Below are positions 25,554-34,387 of a DNA stretch of 64,000 nucleotides, piece after piece. Within the stretch, counting starts at the first letter, position 1. The number at the start of each line of letters is the position of its first letter. This DNA comes from Gemmatimonas phototrophica (lineage in GTDB: Bacteria > Gemmatimonadota > Gemmatimonadetes > Gemmatimonadales > Gemmatimonadaceae), in the NCBI RefSeq assembly GCF_000695095.2, contig NZ_CP011454.1, positions 1,674,001-1,738,000 of the forward strand, read 5' to 3'. Under the pieces are notes generated by a model that did not search any database, was not told the origin of the DNA, and saw nothing but the letters and a program-made list of their open reading frames with translations. The position numbers were made by a program, and so were the translations under genes.

Positions 25554-26519
25554 TCAGGCAGAGGCAGGGCCGGCGGGCCACAGCCACGCGGCGCCCCGCA
25601 CGCCGCTGGAATCCCCGTGGCGATTGGGCACAATGCGGGTGGTAATGCTGTCGGAGAACACCCACGGCGTCACTTCGCGTTCGAGCTCGGCGGCCAGCCC
25701 CTCGGTGTTGGAGAGCCCACCGCCCAGCACAATCACATCAGGGTCGAGCACGTTGATGATGGTCGCCAGGCTGCGGGCGGCCCGGTGCACCAGCCGGGTC
25801 CGTGTGGCTACCGCGTACGGTTCGCCGTGCAATGCCGCCGTCATAATGTCCGGGGCACTCAGCGCTTCACCGTAGTGCCGGGCATGGTCGGCCACGACGC
25901 CGGGGCCGGAGATCCACGTTTCGATGCACCCGTGCTTTCCGCAGTAGCAGGGCGGCCCGTGCACCTCGCCATGCTGTGGCCAGGGGAGGGGATTGTGCCC
26001 CCATTCGCCGCCAATGAGGTTGTGTCCAGTGAGGACCTGCCCGTTGATGACAATGCCGCCCCCAACGCCCGTCCCCATAATGACCCCGAAGACGACCGCC
26101 GCCCCGGCCGCGGCACCATCGGCCGCTTCGGAGAGTGCAAAACAGTTGGCGTCGTTCTGAATACGCACTTCGCGGCCCAGCGCGGTGGCGAGATCGGACT
26201 GCAGCGGCTGCCCAATGAGCCAGGTGGAGTTGGCGTTTTTTACCAGCCCGGTGTGCGGCACCACGGTGCCGGGAATACCCAGTCCCACCGATCCACGGTG
26301 TCCCAGCGTGCGCTCGATGTCATGAACGAGCGTGGTAATGGCATGGATGGTGCCCTGGTAGTCGCGCGGCGTGGGGATGCGCTGCCGCGCGACCACGGTG
26401 CCTTCGTGATCGAGAGCGACCGCTTCGATTTTGGTACCGCCCAGATCAATGCCAATGCGCAGGCGATGATGCAGATGCGATGGGACTACGGGCAGTGAGG
26501 GACCAGTCGAATGTGCCAT
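25554..26519 (-). CDS. ROK family sugar kinase
   Basis: This 321-residue kinase has the ATP-binding motif GIDLGGTKIEAVALD near residue 20, GLGIPGTV, the sugar-binding segment NDANCFALSEA, and the ROK zinc motif in GPPCYCGKHGCIETWISG (CxCGxxGCxE). The phosphate-2 motif is GVIMGTGVGGGIVING and the adenosine motif IVLGGGLSN. It should phosphorylate a hexose or N-acetylhexosamine; the layout is closest to bacterial fructokinase or NagK-type members. The ATG at 26519 is chosen over a longer frame to 26555. It is divergent, with 80 bp between, from a DigH-like glycosyl hydrolase gene. A shared role in using cell-wall sugars is inferred. Confidence 0.92.
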   Translation of the reverse strand: MAHSTGPSLPVVPSHLHHRLRIGIDLGGTKIEAVALDHEGTVVARQRIPTPRDYQGTIHAITTLVHDIERTLGHRGSVGLGIPGTVVPHTGLVKNANSTWLIGQPLQSDLATALGREVRIQNDANCFALSEAADGAAAGAAVVFGVIMGTGVGGGIVINGQVLTGHNLIGGEWGHNPLPWPQHGEVHGPPCYCGKHGCIETWISGPGVVADHARHYGEALSAPDIMTAALHGEPYAVATRTRLVHRAARSLATIINVLDPDVIVLGGGLSNTEGLAAELEREVTPWVFSDSITTRIVPNRHGDSSGVRGAAWLWPAGPASA

Positions 26520-26599
26520 GCGCGCGATGTTGCACGTGGAACGTCGCTGTGGCAAGAGGGGCGCGTGCGCGCTCCCCGTGCGGTCGGATACATTGGAGC

Positions 26600-28162
26600 A
26601 TGCCTACTGACGCTCCCCGTGACGTGGTGAAGACGCTGTCAACGAACGCGCGCCGACTGCTGGCCCGTGGCTCTCTACTGCTCGCCATGGCCTGTGGCGG
26701 TGATGGGCCAACGGAGCCTGTGGTGACACCACCACCTCCCCCGCCGCCGACCCCTGTGGCGTTTACGGTGCCTGCCATTGCGCGTGAGTTCCGCGGGATG
26801 TGGATTGCCACCGTCGCCAATATTGACTGGCCGTCGCGCACGGGGCTTACACCGGCGCAGCAGCAGGCCGAGTTGGGGCTGTTGCTGGATGTGGCGCAGC
26901 AGACAGGACTCAACGCCGTCGTGCTGCAGGTGCGCGCCGCCGGTGATGCCATTTACCCGTCGTCGCTGGAGCCGTGGTCACGCATTTTCAATGGCACGCA
27001 GGGGGCCAACCCGGGCTATGACCCACTGGCTTTTGCCGTGCAGCAGGCGCGTTTGCGTGGCATCGAACTGCATGCGTGGTTCAATCCATTCCGGGCCGGC
27101 AACCTGCGCGATACGCTCACGCTGGCGCCGCAGCATCTGGCGGTGCGCCGTCCTGACCTGGTGCGCAAGTGCGGGCAGCTCTGGTTTGACCCGGGTGAGC
27201 AGGCGGTGCAGGATCACGCCATTGCGGTCATGCGCGATGTGGTGACGCGCTACGACGTGGACGCGGTGCACATTGACGACTTTTTCTATCCGTATCCGGA
27301 TACCTGCACGAACTTTCCGGACAGTGTGACCTTCCGGCGCTACCAGCAGGGCGGGGGCGCGCTGTCGCTCGGTGACTGGCGACGCGACAATGTGAATCGC
27401 TTCGTGGAGCGCATGTACACCGAAGTGCACGACGCCTCACCTATGGCCCGTGTGGGGGTGAGCCCGTTTGGCATTTGGCGTCCGGGCAATCCGGCGGGCA
27501 TTGTGGGGCTCGATGCGTACACCAGCATTTATGCCGACTCACGCAAGTGGCTGCAGAGCGGCTGGGTAGACTATTTCGCGCCGCAATTATACTGGAGTAT
27601 TGCCAGTACGGGACAGAGTTTTCCGGCGCTGCTGGGGTGGTGGGCGCAGCAAAACACGCAGCGGCGGCATCTATGGCCCGGGCTCGCGAGTTATCGCATC
27701 AACACCGACCCGGGGCCGTTCTCGTCTGCCGAAATCCCCTCCCAGGTGGCGCTCATTCGTGAGGCCGCCGCGGTGGCCGGCGGTGCCACCGGGAGCATTC
27801 TGTACAATGGGTCCAGCGTGCGCACCAATCGCGGGGGCTTTGCCAGCACCCTTGCCGGCGGGCTCTATGCCGGCGGAGCCATTCCGCCCGCTACCACGTG
27901 GCTCGACGCCACCGCCCCAGCCACTCCGTCGCTGTCGGTTGTGCCCTCCGGCAGCACCCTGAGCGTCACCATGTCCCCCAATGGCAGCGACACGTGGTGG
28001 TTTCTGCTGCGCTGGCGCACGACCAGCGGCACCTGGCAGCAACGACTCATGCCGTCTACCCAACGCGCCACAGACCTGCCCGCGGCCAACATAGACGGAG
28101 TAGTGCTCACGGCAATAGACAGAGCGGGAAACGCCAGTGGGAATGCAGTTGTGCAGCGGTAA
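26600..28162 (+). CDS. Family-10-like glycosyl hydrolase lipoprotein (GHL10/DUF187, DigH-like)
   Basis: The ATG at 26600, with GGAG just upstream, opens a 520-residue protein. Its lipoprotein-type signal reads RRLLARGSLLLAMACGG (Cys about 32), followed by a proline-rich linker (PPPPPPPTP). The catalytic TIM-barrel part matches DUF187/GHL10: EFRGMWIATVANIDWPSR, GLNAVVLQVRAAGDAIYPS, GIELHAWFNPFRAG, VDAVHIDDFFYPYP and WVDYFAPQLYWSI. E. coli DigH (YddW) of this family cleaves denuded peptidoglycan glycan strands. The C-terminal 90 residues look like a beta-sandwich (FnIII-like) domain. It is divergent from a ROK sugar kinase and is followed by repeat array G. Confidence 0.9.
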   Translation: MPTDAPRDVVKTLSTNARRLLARGSLLLAMACGGDGPTEPVVTPPPPPPPTPVAFTVPAIAREFRGMWIATVANIDWPSRTGLTPAQQQAELGLLLDVAQQTGLNAVVLQVRAAGDAIYPSSLEPWSRIFNGTQGANPGYDPLAFAVQQARLRGIELHAWFNPFRAGNLRDTLTLAPQHLAVRRPDLVRKCGQLWFDPGEQAVQDHAIAVMRDVVTRYDVDAVHIDDFFYPYPDTCTNFPDSVTFRRYQQGGGALSLGDWRRDNVNRFVERMYTEVHDASPMARVGVSPFGIWRPGNPAGIVGLDAYTSIYADSRKWLQSGWVDYFAPQLYWSIASTGQSFPALLGWWAQQNTQRRHLWPGLASYRINTDPGPFSSAEIPSQVALIREAAAVAGGATGSILYNGSSVRTNRGGFASTLAGGLYAGGAIPPATTWLDATAPATPSLSVVPSGSTLSVTMSPNGSDTWWFLLRWRTTSGTWQQRLMPSTQRATDLPAANIDGVVLTAIDRAGNASGNAVVQR

Positions 28163-28165
28163 CTG

Positions 28166-28270
28166 CGTTATGGAAGAAAGCGTTATGGGTTATCGGGTCA
28201 CCGGGTAACCGCGGTTGCTGTTCCGCCGTTACTCGGTGACCCGATAACCCATAACGCCCTTATCCATGAC
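28166..28270. repeat. Palindromic array G (ATAACNN/GTTATNN words)
   Basis: Arms 28180-28209 and 28228-28257 are 30 bases each and are inverted complements at 29 of 30 positions, around an 18-base loop. The words repeat with a period near 7 (GTTATGG GTTATCG GGTCACC). Shorter partial copies flank the core (CGTTATGG at 28166-28173, TTATCCATGACG at 28260-28271). It lies between the convergent hydrolase and KgtP-type permease genes and could fold into a very stable hairpin on either strand. Confidence 0.85.
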
Positions 28271-28293
28271 GTTGTTACCGCGCTTAACTGCGG

Positions 28294-29589
28294 TTACTCG
28301 GACATGTGTCCTAGTTTCGAGCTCTCCGTCATGGTCACGTACACGAGCAGGCTCGCCACAATGCAGGCGGTCACGTAGTAGTAGAACCACGATTCGTGCC
28401 CGATGTTCTTGAAGTAGAGCGCGATGTACTCGGCGGTGCCGCCAAACAGCGCGACGGTCACGGCGTACGGGAAGCCGACGCCCAGCGCGCGGATACTGGT
28501 GGGAAAAAGCTCGGCTTTCACCACCGCATTGATGGCGGTGTAGCCACTCACCGCGGTGAGCGCGGCCAGCAGCAGCCAGATGGCGCCGCTGACACTGGTG
28601 GTGGTTTCGAGGGCGCGGAAGAGCGGAATGGTGCCCAGGGAGCCCAGCACGCCAAAGGCGGTGAGCACGGGGCGGCGGCCAATGCGATCGCTTAGCGCGC
28701 CCACAATTGGCTGCAGGCACAGGTACACCAGGAGCGTGACGGCGTTGATGAAAGTGGCCTGCTGCGCCGTGAAGCCCACCGTGTTTACCAGAAACTTCTG
28801 CGCGTACGTGGTGAAGGTGTAGAAGGCCACCGTGCCACCAGCCGTGAGCCCCACCACCGTGAGTACGGCGCGCGGGTGCTCCATGAGTCCACGAATGGTG
28901 GCCGCCGCACTGGCCGCAGGGCGCGCGGCGCGGTCTTTCTCGAAGTCGGTGGTTTCTTCCATGCTGCGCCGTAGCCAGATGGCCACGACGGCGCACAGCG
29001 CCCCAATCACGAATGGAATGCGCCACCCCCAGGCCTCAAGCTCCGGCTTGGTGAGATAACGCTGCAACACCAGCAACACCGCCAAGGCAATGAGCTGGCC
29101 GCCAATGAGTGTGACGTACTGAAAGCTGGACCAGAAGCCGCGGTGCTTCTGGCCGGCCATCTCGCTGAGGTAGGTGGCGCTGGCGCCGTACTCGCCCCCC
29201 ACGCTCAGCCCCTGCAGCAGCCGGGCCAGCAACAGCAGCGCAGGGGCCAGCAGGCCAATGCTGGCATAACTCGGCGTAATGGCAATAAGCAGCGAGCCGC
29301 CGCACATGAGCATCACGCTGAACGTGAGGGCCGCCTTGCGGCCATGACGATCGGCGTAGCGGCCCATCACCCAGCCGCCTATGGGGCGCATGAAGAAGCC
29401 CACCGCAAATACGGCGGCCGTATTCAGCAGCTGGGCCGTCTGGCTGGCGGGCGGAAAGAAGCTTTTGGCGAAGTAGAGAGAGAACGCCGAGTAGGCATAC
29501 CAGTCGTACCATTCGACCAGGTTGCCAATGGAGCCCCCTACAATGGAGCGCAGCCGTGAAGCGGTGGATTTGGAAGATGCCGTGTTCAT
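28294..29589 (-). CDS. kgtP: MHS-family MFS transporter, alpha-ketoglutarate permease type
   Basis: This 431-residue protein has 12 predicted membrane helices and is strongly KgtP-like in length and detail: GGSIGNLVEWYDWYAYSAF, LLLLARLLQGLSVGGEYGAS, FWSSFQYVTLIGGQLIAL, WGWRIPFVIGALCAVVAIWL, FYTFTTYAQKFLVNT and VKAELFPTSIRALGVGFPYA. The MFS signature GRYADRHGRK follows helix 2. KgtP imports 2-oxoglutarate with protons across the inner membrane; related members carry proline, betaine or shikimate. The start at 29589 gives the family's usual length (432 in E. coli). It begins 1 bp after the stop of the upstream P-loop ATPase gene, so the pair is an operon. Confidence 0.9.
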   Translation of the reverse strand: MNTASSKSTASRLRSIVGGSIGNLVEWYDWYAYSAFSLYFAKSFFPPASQTAQLLNTAAVFAVGFFMRPIGGWVMGRYADRHGRKAALTFSVMLMCGGSLLIAITPSYASIGLLAPALLLLARLLQGLSVGGEYGASATYLSEMAGQKHRGFWSSFQYVTLIGGQLIALAVLLVLQRYLTKPELEAWGWRIPFVIGALCAVVAIWLRRSMEETTDFEKDRAARPAASAAATIRGLMEHPRAVLTVVGLTAGGTVAFYTFTTYAQKFLVNTVGFTAQQATFINAVTLLVYLCLQPIVGALSDRIGRRPVLTAFGVLGSLGTIPLFRALETTTSVSGAIWLLLAALTAVSGYTAINAVVKAELFPTSIRALGVGFPYAVTVALFGGTAEYIALYFKNIGHESWFYYYVTACIVASLLVYVTMTESSKLGHMSE

Positions 29590-29590
29590 C

Positions 29591-30472
29591 TCAGCGGCGT
29601 CCCCGCGTTGGGCCCTGCCCATCGATGGTCCGGGCGAGCAACTGCAGCAGATCGTCTTCGGTTTTCACACCAGGCACGTCCTCCATCTCGATCACGTAGC
29701 CATGCCGTTCGGCAATGGCTTCGTATAGCGGGTTCCGATGGGCCAGCAGCTGTTCAAAGCCCCACACGGCAAAGTCATCAGGGTCCACCAGTTCGTCGTC
29801 GGCGATGTCCATCTTCACCTTGTACTCTCCCCACTTCTGTTCGAGAAAGACCGGGTTGTAGTACATGGGTTTGGGATGCTTGCGAAAGCGGTCCACCAGC
29901 ATGCGCGTATGCTCGGCCGTTCCGCGGATATACACCAACATGGTGTGCTGTGAAAGGCACTGCAGCACCGGATCGTGCGCATCCTCCACATCCACCACTT
30001 CGCACAAGCTGCCACCGGAGTCGCACACGAAGTGCGCGTAGCCATAAATGTCCGTGGCGCGGTCGATGAACTCCGGCACGTCGAGCAAGGCGCGGATCTC
30101 GGCTTGTCGGTGCTGGGCCTGACGCCGACGGTATTCGTCAAAACCGATCCCCCCCTGCGCCTCGTTGCCTGGCTTGCCGAGGTACGTGGAGAGGGGGCTC
30201 AGATTCTCGAAGGAGATATTGGAGCGAATGTAGATGGAATCGGAGCGCAGGAGCTGCCGCAGAAACGGCACCTTCATGGCTTCGCGCTTGAAGTTGTCGA
30301 CGATGTGCTCGCCCATATACCGCGTGCCAATGCGGTAATCGACCGAGTACTGGAACCAGTCGTGCTTCTGGAGCAGGCCGGCAAGGGTGGTTTTGCCCAC
30401 CCCGGACATACCAAAGAAGGTGACGGCGTGGGACGGCTGTTCGCGCAGGGCGCGGCCCGAGGGGAATCGCAT
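29591..30472 (-). CDS. P-loop ATPase of unknown role
   Basis: This 293-residue protein has a Walker A motif, FFGMSGVGKTTLAGLL, near residue 20, and a nucleoside-kinase-like arrangement afterwards. It is soluble, with no signal peptide. Other visible segments are YSVDYRIGTRYMGEHIVDNF, GGIGFDEYRRRQAQHR and FVCDSGGSLCEVVD (possible Walker B-type aspartate). The family is usually annotated only as ATPase. It is cotranscribed with the KgtP-type permease (1-bp gap) and divergent from a thioesterase gene. A kinase-like or regulatory role linked to transport is possible but unproven. Confidence 0.75.
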   Translation of the reverse strand: MRFPSGRALREQPSHAVTFFGMSGVGKTTLAGLLQKHDWFQYSVDYRIGTRYMGEHIVDNFKREAMKVPFLRQLLRSDSIYIRSNISFENLSPLSTYLGKPGNEAQGGIGFDEYRRRQAQHRQAEIRALLDVPEFIDRATDIYGYAHFVCDSGGSLCEVVDVEDAHDPVLQCLSQHTMLVYIRGTAEHTRMLVDRFRKHPKPMYYNPVFLEQKWGEYKVKMDIADDELVDPDDFAVWGFEQLLAHRNPLYEAIAERHGYVIEMEDVPGVKTEDDLLQLLARTIDGQGPTRGRR

Positions 30473-30563
30473 GTCGCTAAATTCCGCCCCGAACCCGGGT
30501 TACTCAACCCCCGGGGCCCAGAATGTCGCCCGGTGGCGGCACCCGCCTTCTTTATGTCCCGCC

Positions 30564-30992
30564 ATGTCCTTCGCCAAACACGGCCTGCAGGTCTTCGACC
30601 TTCCCGTCACGATTGTCCCCGCCGACATCGATGACAACAACCACGTGAACAACGTGGTGTATCTGAAGTGGATCTTCGATGTGGCCCTCGAGCACTGGAA
30701 CGTGAGCGCGTCACCGGAGATGAAGGCGACCTACGGCTGGGTGGCCACCCGTCACGAAATCGACTATCGCCGCGAGGCGGTCATGGGCGATCCCATTGTG
30801 GCGCGCACCTGGATTGGGGCGGTGGACTCGCGGCGCTTTGAGCGGCTCACCGAGATCGTGCGCACCAGTGACGACCATGTGCTGTGCCGCGGACGGTCGC
30901 TGTGGACGCTGCTGGCCCGCGACACGGGTCGCATTACACGCATCCCACCCGATATGGTGGAGCTGTTCGCGGCGTATATGCATCCGGGGTGA
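30564..30992 (+). CDS. Acyl-CoA thioesterase, 4-hydroxybenzoyl-CoA thioesterase fold
   Basis: The ATG at 30564 gives a 142-residue hotdog-fold protein. The motif ADIDDNNHVNNVVYLKW near residues 18-35 is the 4HBT/YbgC-type active-site signature, with the catalytic Asp followed by Asn-His-Val-Asn. ATRHEIDYRREAVMGDPI and RGRSLWTLLARDTGR complete the strand pattern. It should hydrolyse acyl-CoA or aryl-CoA thioesters in the cytoplasm; the acyl chain is unknown. It is divergent from the ATPase gene (91 bp between) and convergent with a small barrel gene 22 bp away. Confidence 0.88.
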   Translation: MSFAKHGLQVFDLPVTIVPADIDDNNHVNNVVYLKWIFDVALEHWNVSASPEMKATYGWVATRHEIDYRREAVMGDPIVARTWIGAVDSRRFERLTEIVRTSDDHVLCRGRSLWTLLARDTGRITRIPPDMVELFAAYMHPG

Positions 30993-31014
30993 TGGCGTGC
31001 AGGGGGCCGGCGGG

Positions 31015-31566
31015 CTAGAAGCGCAGCGCCACCGTAAGCGGGTGAACGCGGGCCTTTCCAATGGAACGCACCCACGCCAATCCGGACAGCTCCACGTGCA
31101 CATCGACGCCGCGCAGGGTGCCACGTACGCCGGCACCGGCACGCACCCCGCCAAGGAGACCGGGAAACCCGTCTTCCCCGCTGGGCACCAGGAGCTGCAG
31201 CCCCAAACCGGCCAGCATGTAGGGGCGCCAGTCGTCCGCTGCCGCTACGCCAAGCCACGAATAGCCGACACCGACGCCGGTGAGGCTTTCGCGCGCCGTC
31301 GGTACCGTGCGGTCCTGCAGTCGGTACCCCTCAACATCCAACCGATACGCGCTGCCACCACGATCGGGCCAGCGCGTGGCCACGCCAAGGCGCACCGTGG
31401 GCCCCGCACGATATTCACGCAGCCCGGACCCGGCCGGGACCATCACCCCAACGGCGAATTCGTAGTCATGGCCGGCCGGCCGGTCCGTTTGCGCCGCCGC
31501 GGATGGCGCCATGCTACTGACAAGGAGAAGCGTTACACACACTACGTCAATCACATGGTAACGCAT
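31015..31566 (-). CDS. Small outer-membrane beta-barrel protein
   Basis: The ATG at 31566 has a TGGAG ribosome binding site and gives a 183-residue product. Its signal peptide reads MRYHVIDVVCVTLLLVSSMA, ending AAAQ. The mature part alternates hydrophobic and polar residues in about eight strands (YEFAVGVMVPAG, VRLGVATRWP, SAYRLDVEGYRL, GVGVGYSWLGVAA, VDVHVELSGLAW). It ends LTVALRF with the terminal Phe typical of outer-membrane barrels. A start at 31581 is also possible. It lies 25 bp after the ankyrin-protein gene on the same strand. Function is unknown. Confidence 0.75.
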   Translation of the reverse strand: MRYHVIDVVCVTLLLVSSMAPSAAAQTDRPAGHDYEFAVGVMVPAGSGLREYRAGPTVRLGVATRWPDRGGSAYRLDVEGYRLQDRTVPTARESLTGVGVGYSWLGVAAADDWRPYMLAGLGLQLLVPSGEDGFPGLLGGVRAGAGVRGTLRGVDVHVELSGLAWVRSIGKARVHPLTVALRF

Positions 31567-31591
31567 GACGTGCTCCAGCATACGGGGACGT

Positions 31592-32956
31592 TCAGTCCGT
31601 ACTTCGACGCAACAAGCGATCAATCGCGTCGTAGCCGGTCGGCAGCGCAACACCATCGCGCTCCGCACCGGCTTTGAGTAGTACGTCAACCGACGTAGGA
31701 CGTCGCGCGTCTTGCCAGTGCGATCGCACGCACGCATCTACCGCACGCATGAGCGGTGTGCGTCCATCCCCGTCCGTGGCATTCACGTCGGCACCGGCCT
31801 CCACCAGTTGCCGCACCACACTATGCTGGGCACGCCACGCGGCCACGTGCAGCGGCGTGCTCGCCGGAGCAATGCCCCAGTAGCCATCGCCCTCTTCCCA
31901 GCGCACATCCACCGTGGGAGCGAGCTGCAGCAGCACGCCCAGCGGAGCGAGCGCGCCGTTGCCGGCGCACCGCCCCGTGAATGCGGGCAGCTGCGCCATG
32001 AAGGCCTCACGGTCCTGGCCGTTTGCCGCCAACCGCGCACGCACGCCAGGAAAGTCCCCCAGTGTGCAGTCCACCGCTACGGCATCCACTCCCTGCTGCG
32101 GCAGCTCCACTCCACGCTCGGCGAAGAGCTGCAGCACATCAGTGCGACCGTGCCACGCGGCCAGAGAGAGCGCACTCTGACCGTTCAATGAGAGATGCGG
32201 ATCACCGCCCGCTTCAAACATGGCTTCCACAATCGCGAGATCGTTGTCGCGCAGCAGCGCCTGCATGAACGGGGTGCGAGGCCACGGGCCAGAAGCGTTA
32301 GGGTCCACTCCGCGCTGCAACAGTTGCACGACCCCTGCGTAGTCGTGCCAGTCGGCTTTGCGCAACAGCATGGTGGCCAGACTGTCTGGCGTGAGTGCTG
32401 TAGGCCCCGCGAGCAACGCCGCCACCACACCGGCGGCGTACTGCTCTGCTGCGTGGTACGGCACTTCGCCGTCGTTGGGATTGGCGCCGTGTTCGAGCAG
32501 CAACGCCGTAAGCGGCGCACAGAAGGCCACGCCGGCGGCTCCGTACAGCACGCTTTCGTGTTGCGGGTCCGGTGAGTGACTGCGGTCGAGGAAACCCGTA
32601 TTGGCCGACGCCCCCGCCTCGAGCAGCACACGCGCGGTGGTGACAAAATCGTCCGCACGTGCCCGATCATCGCGCAGCCAGCGGGAAAAACAGCACCAGG
32701 TCAGCGCATCCCACTGGTGCGGGCCACCGCGTTCCGACACAAGCGAAGGGTTGTTCGCGAGCAGGTCACGCACCACGGTGGCGTGGCCACTCACGGCCGC
32801 GGCAAACAGACTGACTGTCGGTAGCTCAGGATGCGCTGCCAGCAGTTCCTGTGCGTCGTGCAACGCGCCGGAGGCATGGCCACCAACGAGCGGAACAGAC
32901 GAGGCCTGCAGATAAGCGTCGAGGAGCGCCGCCTTATCCGGCCCCATGTCGCTCAC
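31592..32956 (-). CDS. Ankyrin-repeat protein
   Basis: The GTG at 32956 overlaps the stop codon of the upstream serine hydrolase (GTGA), giving 454 residues; an ATG at 32947 is an alternative. Ankyrin repeats occur throughout: VSLFAAAVSGHATVVRDLL, ALTALLLEHGANPND, VVQLLQRGVDPNASG, QSALSLAAWHGRTDVLQLF and TPLHVAAWRAQHSVVRQLVE with AGADVNATDGDGRTPLMRAV. No signal peptide is visible, so it probably acts in the cytoplasm as a protein-binding scaffold. Coupling to an exported hydrolase is unexplained. Confidence 0.9.
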   Translation of the reverse strand: MSDMGPDKAALLDAYLQASSVPLVGGHASGALHDAQELLAAHPELPTVSLFAAAVSGHATVVRDLLANNPSLVSERGGPHQWDALTWCCFSRWLRDDRARADDFVTTARVLLEAGASANTGFLDRSHSPDPQHESVLYGAAGVAFCAPLTALLLEHGANPNDGEVPYHAAEQYAAGVVAALLAGPTALTPDSLATMLLRKADWHDYAGVVQLLQRGVDPNASGPWPRTPFMQALLRDNDLAIVEAMFEAGGDPHLSLNGQSALSLAAWHGRTDVLQLFAERGVELPQQGVDAVAVDCTLGDFPGVRARLAANGQDREAFMAQLPAFTGRCAGNGALAPLGVLLQLAPTVDVRWEEGDGYWGIAPASTPLHVAAWRAQHSVVRQLVEAGADVNATDGDGRTPLMRAVDACVRSHWQDARRPTSVDVLLKAGAERDGVALPTGYDAIDRLLRRSTD

Positions 32957-34368
32957 AGTTTGCGGGCCAGCGCGCGTGAGCCGTTGTAGACGTACACCAC
33001 CTTGCCGTTCTCGGTGCGCGTGTAAAGACGCTGCGGACCCACCACCAATTCAGATGGCGACGCGGCCTTTACGGGCAATGAGGCAGCCCCCTGTTTCATG
33101 ACCAGCGCGCCATTGAGCTCCGCAAACTCCACCGTAACCGGACCCATGGCGTAGGTCCCAACCAGTGCGGCCCGTTCCGCTGTCGTGAGGTCACGTGGCG
33201 CCGCAGGCGTTGCGCGGGCCAACGGTGCGCCCATCACCAGCTCGAGAGCTTTGCGCTCAATTACGCTGTTGCCGCTGCCTGGACCGTTGGCCAGTACGAC
33301 CACGGCCACCTTGCGATCGGGGAGCATGACGAGGCTGGAGTTGTAGCCGTTGATGGCGCCCCCATGCGTCCACACGCGTTCGGGCTTCCCGTTCACGCGT
33401 GCCGTGCCCACCACCAGTCCGTAGCCGTACATGGCCGAATCAAGGCCGCTGCCGCCCGGATGCGGTACATATCCGGTGGTGACGCGACGTACCACGCCTC
33501 GCGGCAATACGTCGGCGCCATCAATCGTCCCGCCGTTCATCATCGCAATGGTGTAGCGCGCCAGTTCCGGAGCGGAGGAGAAGAGAAAACCGGCGGCCCA
33601 CTGCGCGGTGTTCTCGGTCATGGGACGGACCACCGTCATGTTGCCGCCGGCGTTGGGACCCATGTGTCCCATGGCTATGGGCCACGTGAGCGCTTCCAGC
33701 GGCTTGAAGGTGCTGAGACGCATGCCCAACGGGCGAAGCACATTGGATTCGACGAGTGAAGCAAAACGCTGCTTGCCCGCCATTTCGCCCACATACCCCG
33801 CCATGCTGATGCTGGGGTTGGAATAGGAGAAGGTGCGTCCCGCACCGGTGAAGAACAGCGTATCCCCCACCTCGCGCATCACTTCACCCAAGGCGCCTTC
33901 GCCCATACGTCCATACGCTACGGCGTTATCAATCCAGCCGGCGTTGTGCGTCATGAGTTGCTGCGTGGTTACGGCGCCCACTTGCTTGCCGGCCAGCGAC
34001 GGCACATAGCGGCTGATGGGCTGCTCCATGTCGAGCAGATTCTTTTCGATCAATGCGGCCAGCATGGTGCCGGTGAACATCTTGGTCACCGACCCCACCC
34101 GCAGCAGCATATCCGCGTGCATGGGCTGTTTAGTGTCTACGTTGGCCAGCCCGTAGCCCTTGGCATAAGCCAACTGACCGTTCACCACGACCGCCACCGT
34201 CACGCCGGGCGATTTGGAGGTGGCAATGGCCGCGTTGGCCACGGAGTCCAGCGCAGGAGCCCAGGCGGGTACGGACTGTGCCACAGCCGAGGGGGCCATG
34301 GCGCTGGAGAGCAGAACGGCAACAACGGCGGTGGCGCGACCGGCGCGCAAAGTATGGGGTGCGGGCAT
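32953..34368 (-). CDS. Secreted serine hydrolase, class C beta-lactamase/DD-peptidase family
   Basis: This 471-residue protein has a signal peptide (TAVVAVLLSSAMAPSAVAQ). The beta-lactamase-fold motifs are SVTK (nucleophile Ser with Lys three residues on, about residue 94), YSN (about 183) and HGG (about 338). The surrounding LLRVGSVTKMFTGTMLAALI and YGYGLVVG segments fit the AmpC/EstB/D-aminopeptidase group. A C-terminal beta domain of about 100 residues resembles the extra domain of these proteins. It may cleave D-amino-acid peptides or esters in the periplasm. Its stop overlaps the start of the ankyrin gene by 4 bp, and it starts 19 bp after the stop of the TonB-receptor gene. Confidence 0.9.
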   Translation of the reverse strand: MPAPHTLRAGRATAVVAVLLSSAMAPSAVAQSVPAWAPALDSVANAAIATSKSPGVTVAVVVNGQLAYAKGYGLANVDTKQPMHADMLLRVGSVTKMFTGTMLAALIEKNLLDMEQPISRYVPSLAGKQVGAVTTQQLMTHNAGWIDNAVAYGRMGEGALGEVMREVGDTLFFTGAGRTFSYSNPSISMAGYVGEMAGKQRFASLVESNVLRPLGMRLSTFKPLEALTWPIAMGHMGPNAGGNMTVVRPMTENTAQWAAGFLFSSAPELARYTIAMMNGGTIDGADVLPRGVVRRVTTGYVPHPGGSGLDSAMYGYGLVVGTARVNGKPERVWTHGGAINGYNSSLVMLPDRKVAVVVLANGPGSGNSVIERKALELVMGAPLARATPAAPRDLTTAERAALVGTYAMGPVTVEFAELNGALVMKQGAASLPVKAASPSELVVGPQRLYTRTENGKVVYVYNGSRALARKL

Positions 34369-34387
34369 GGCTGGATTCTACCGTCGT

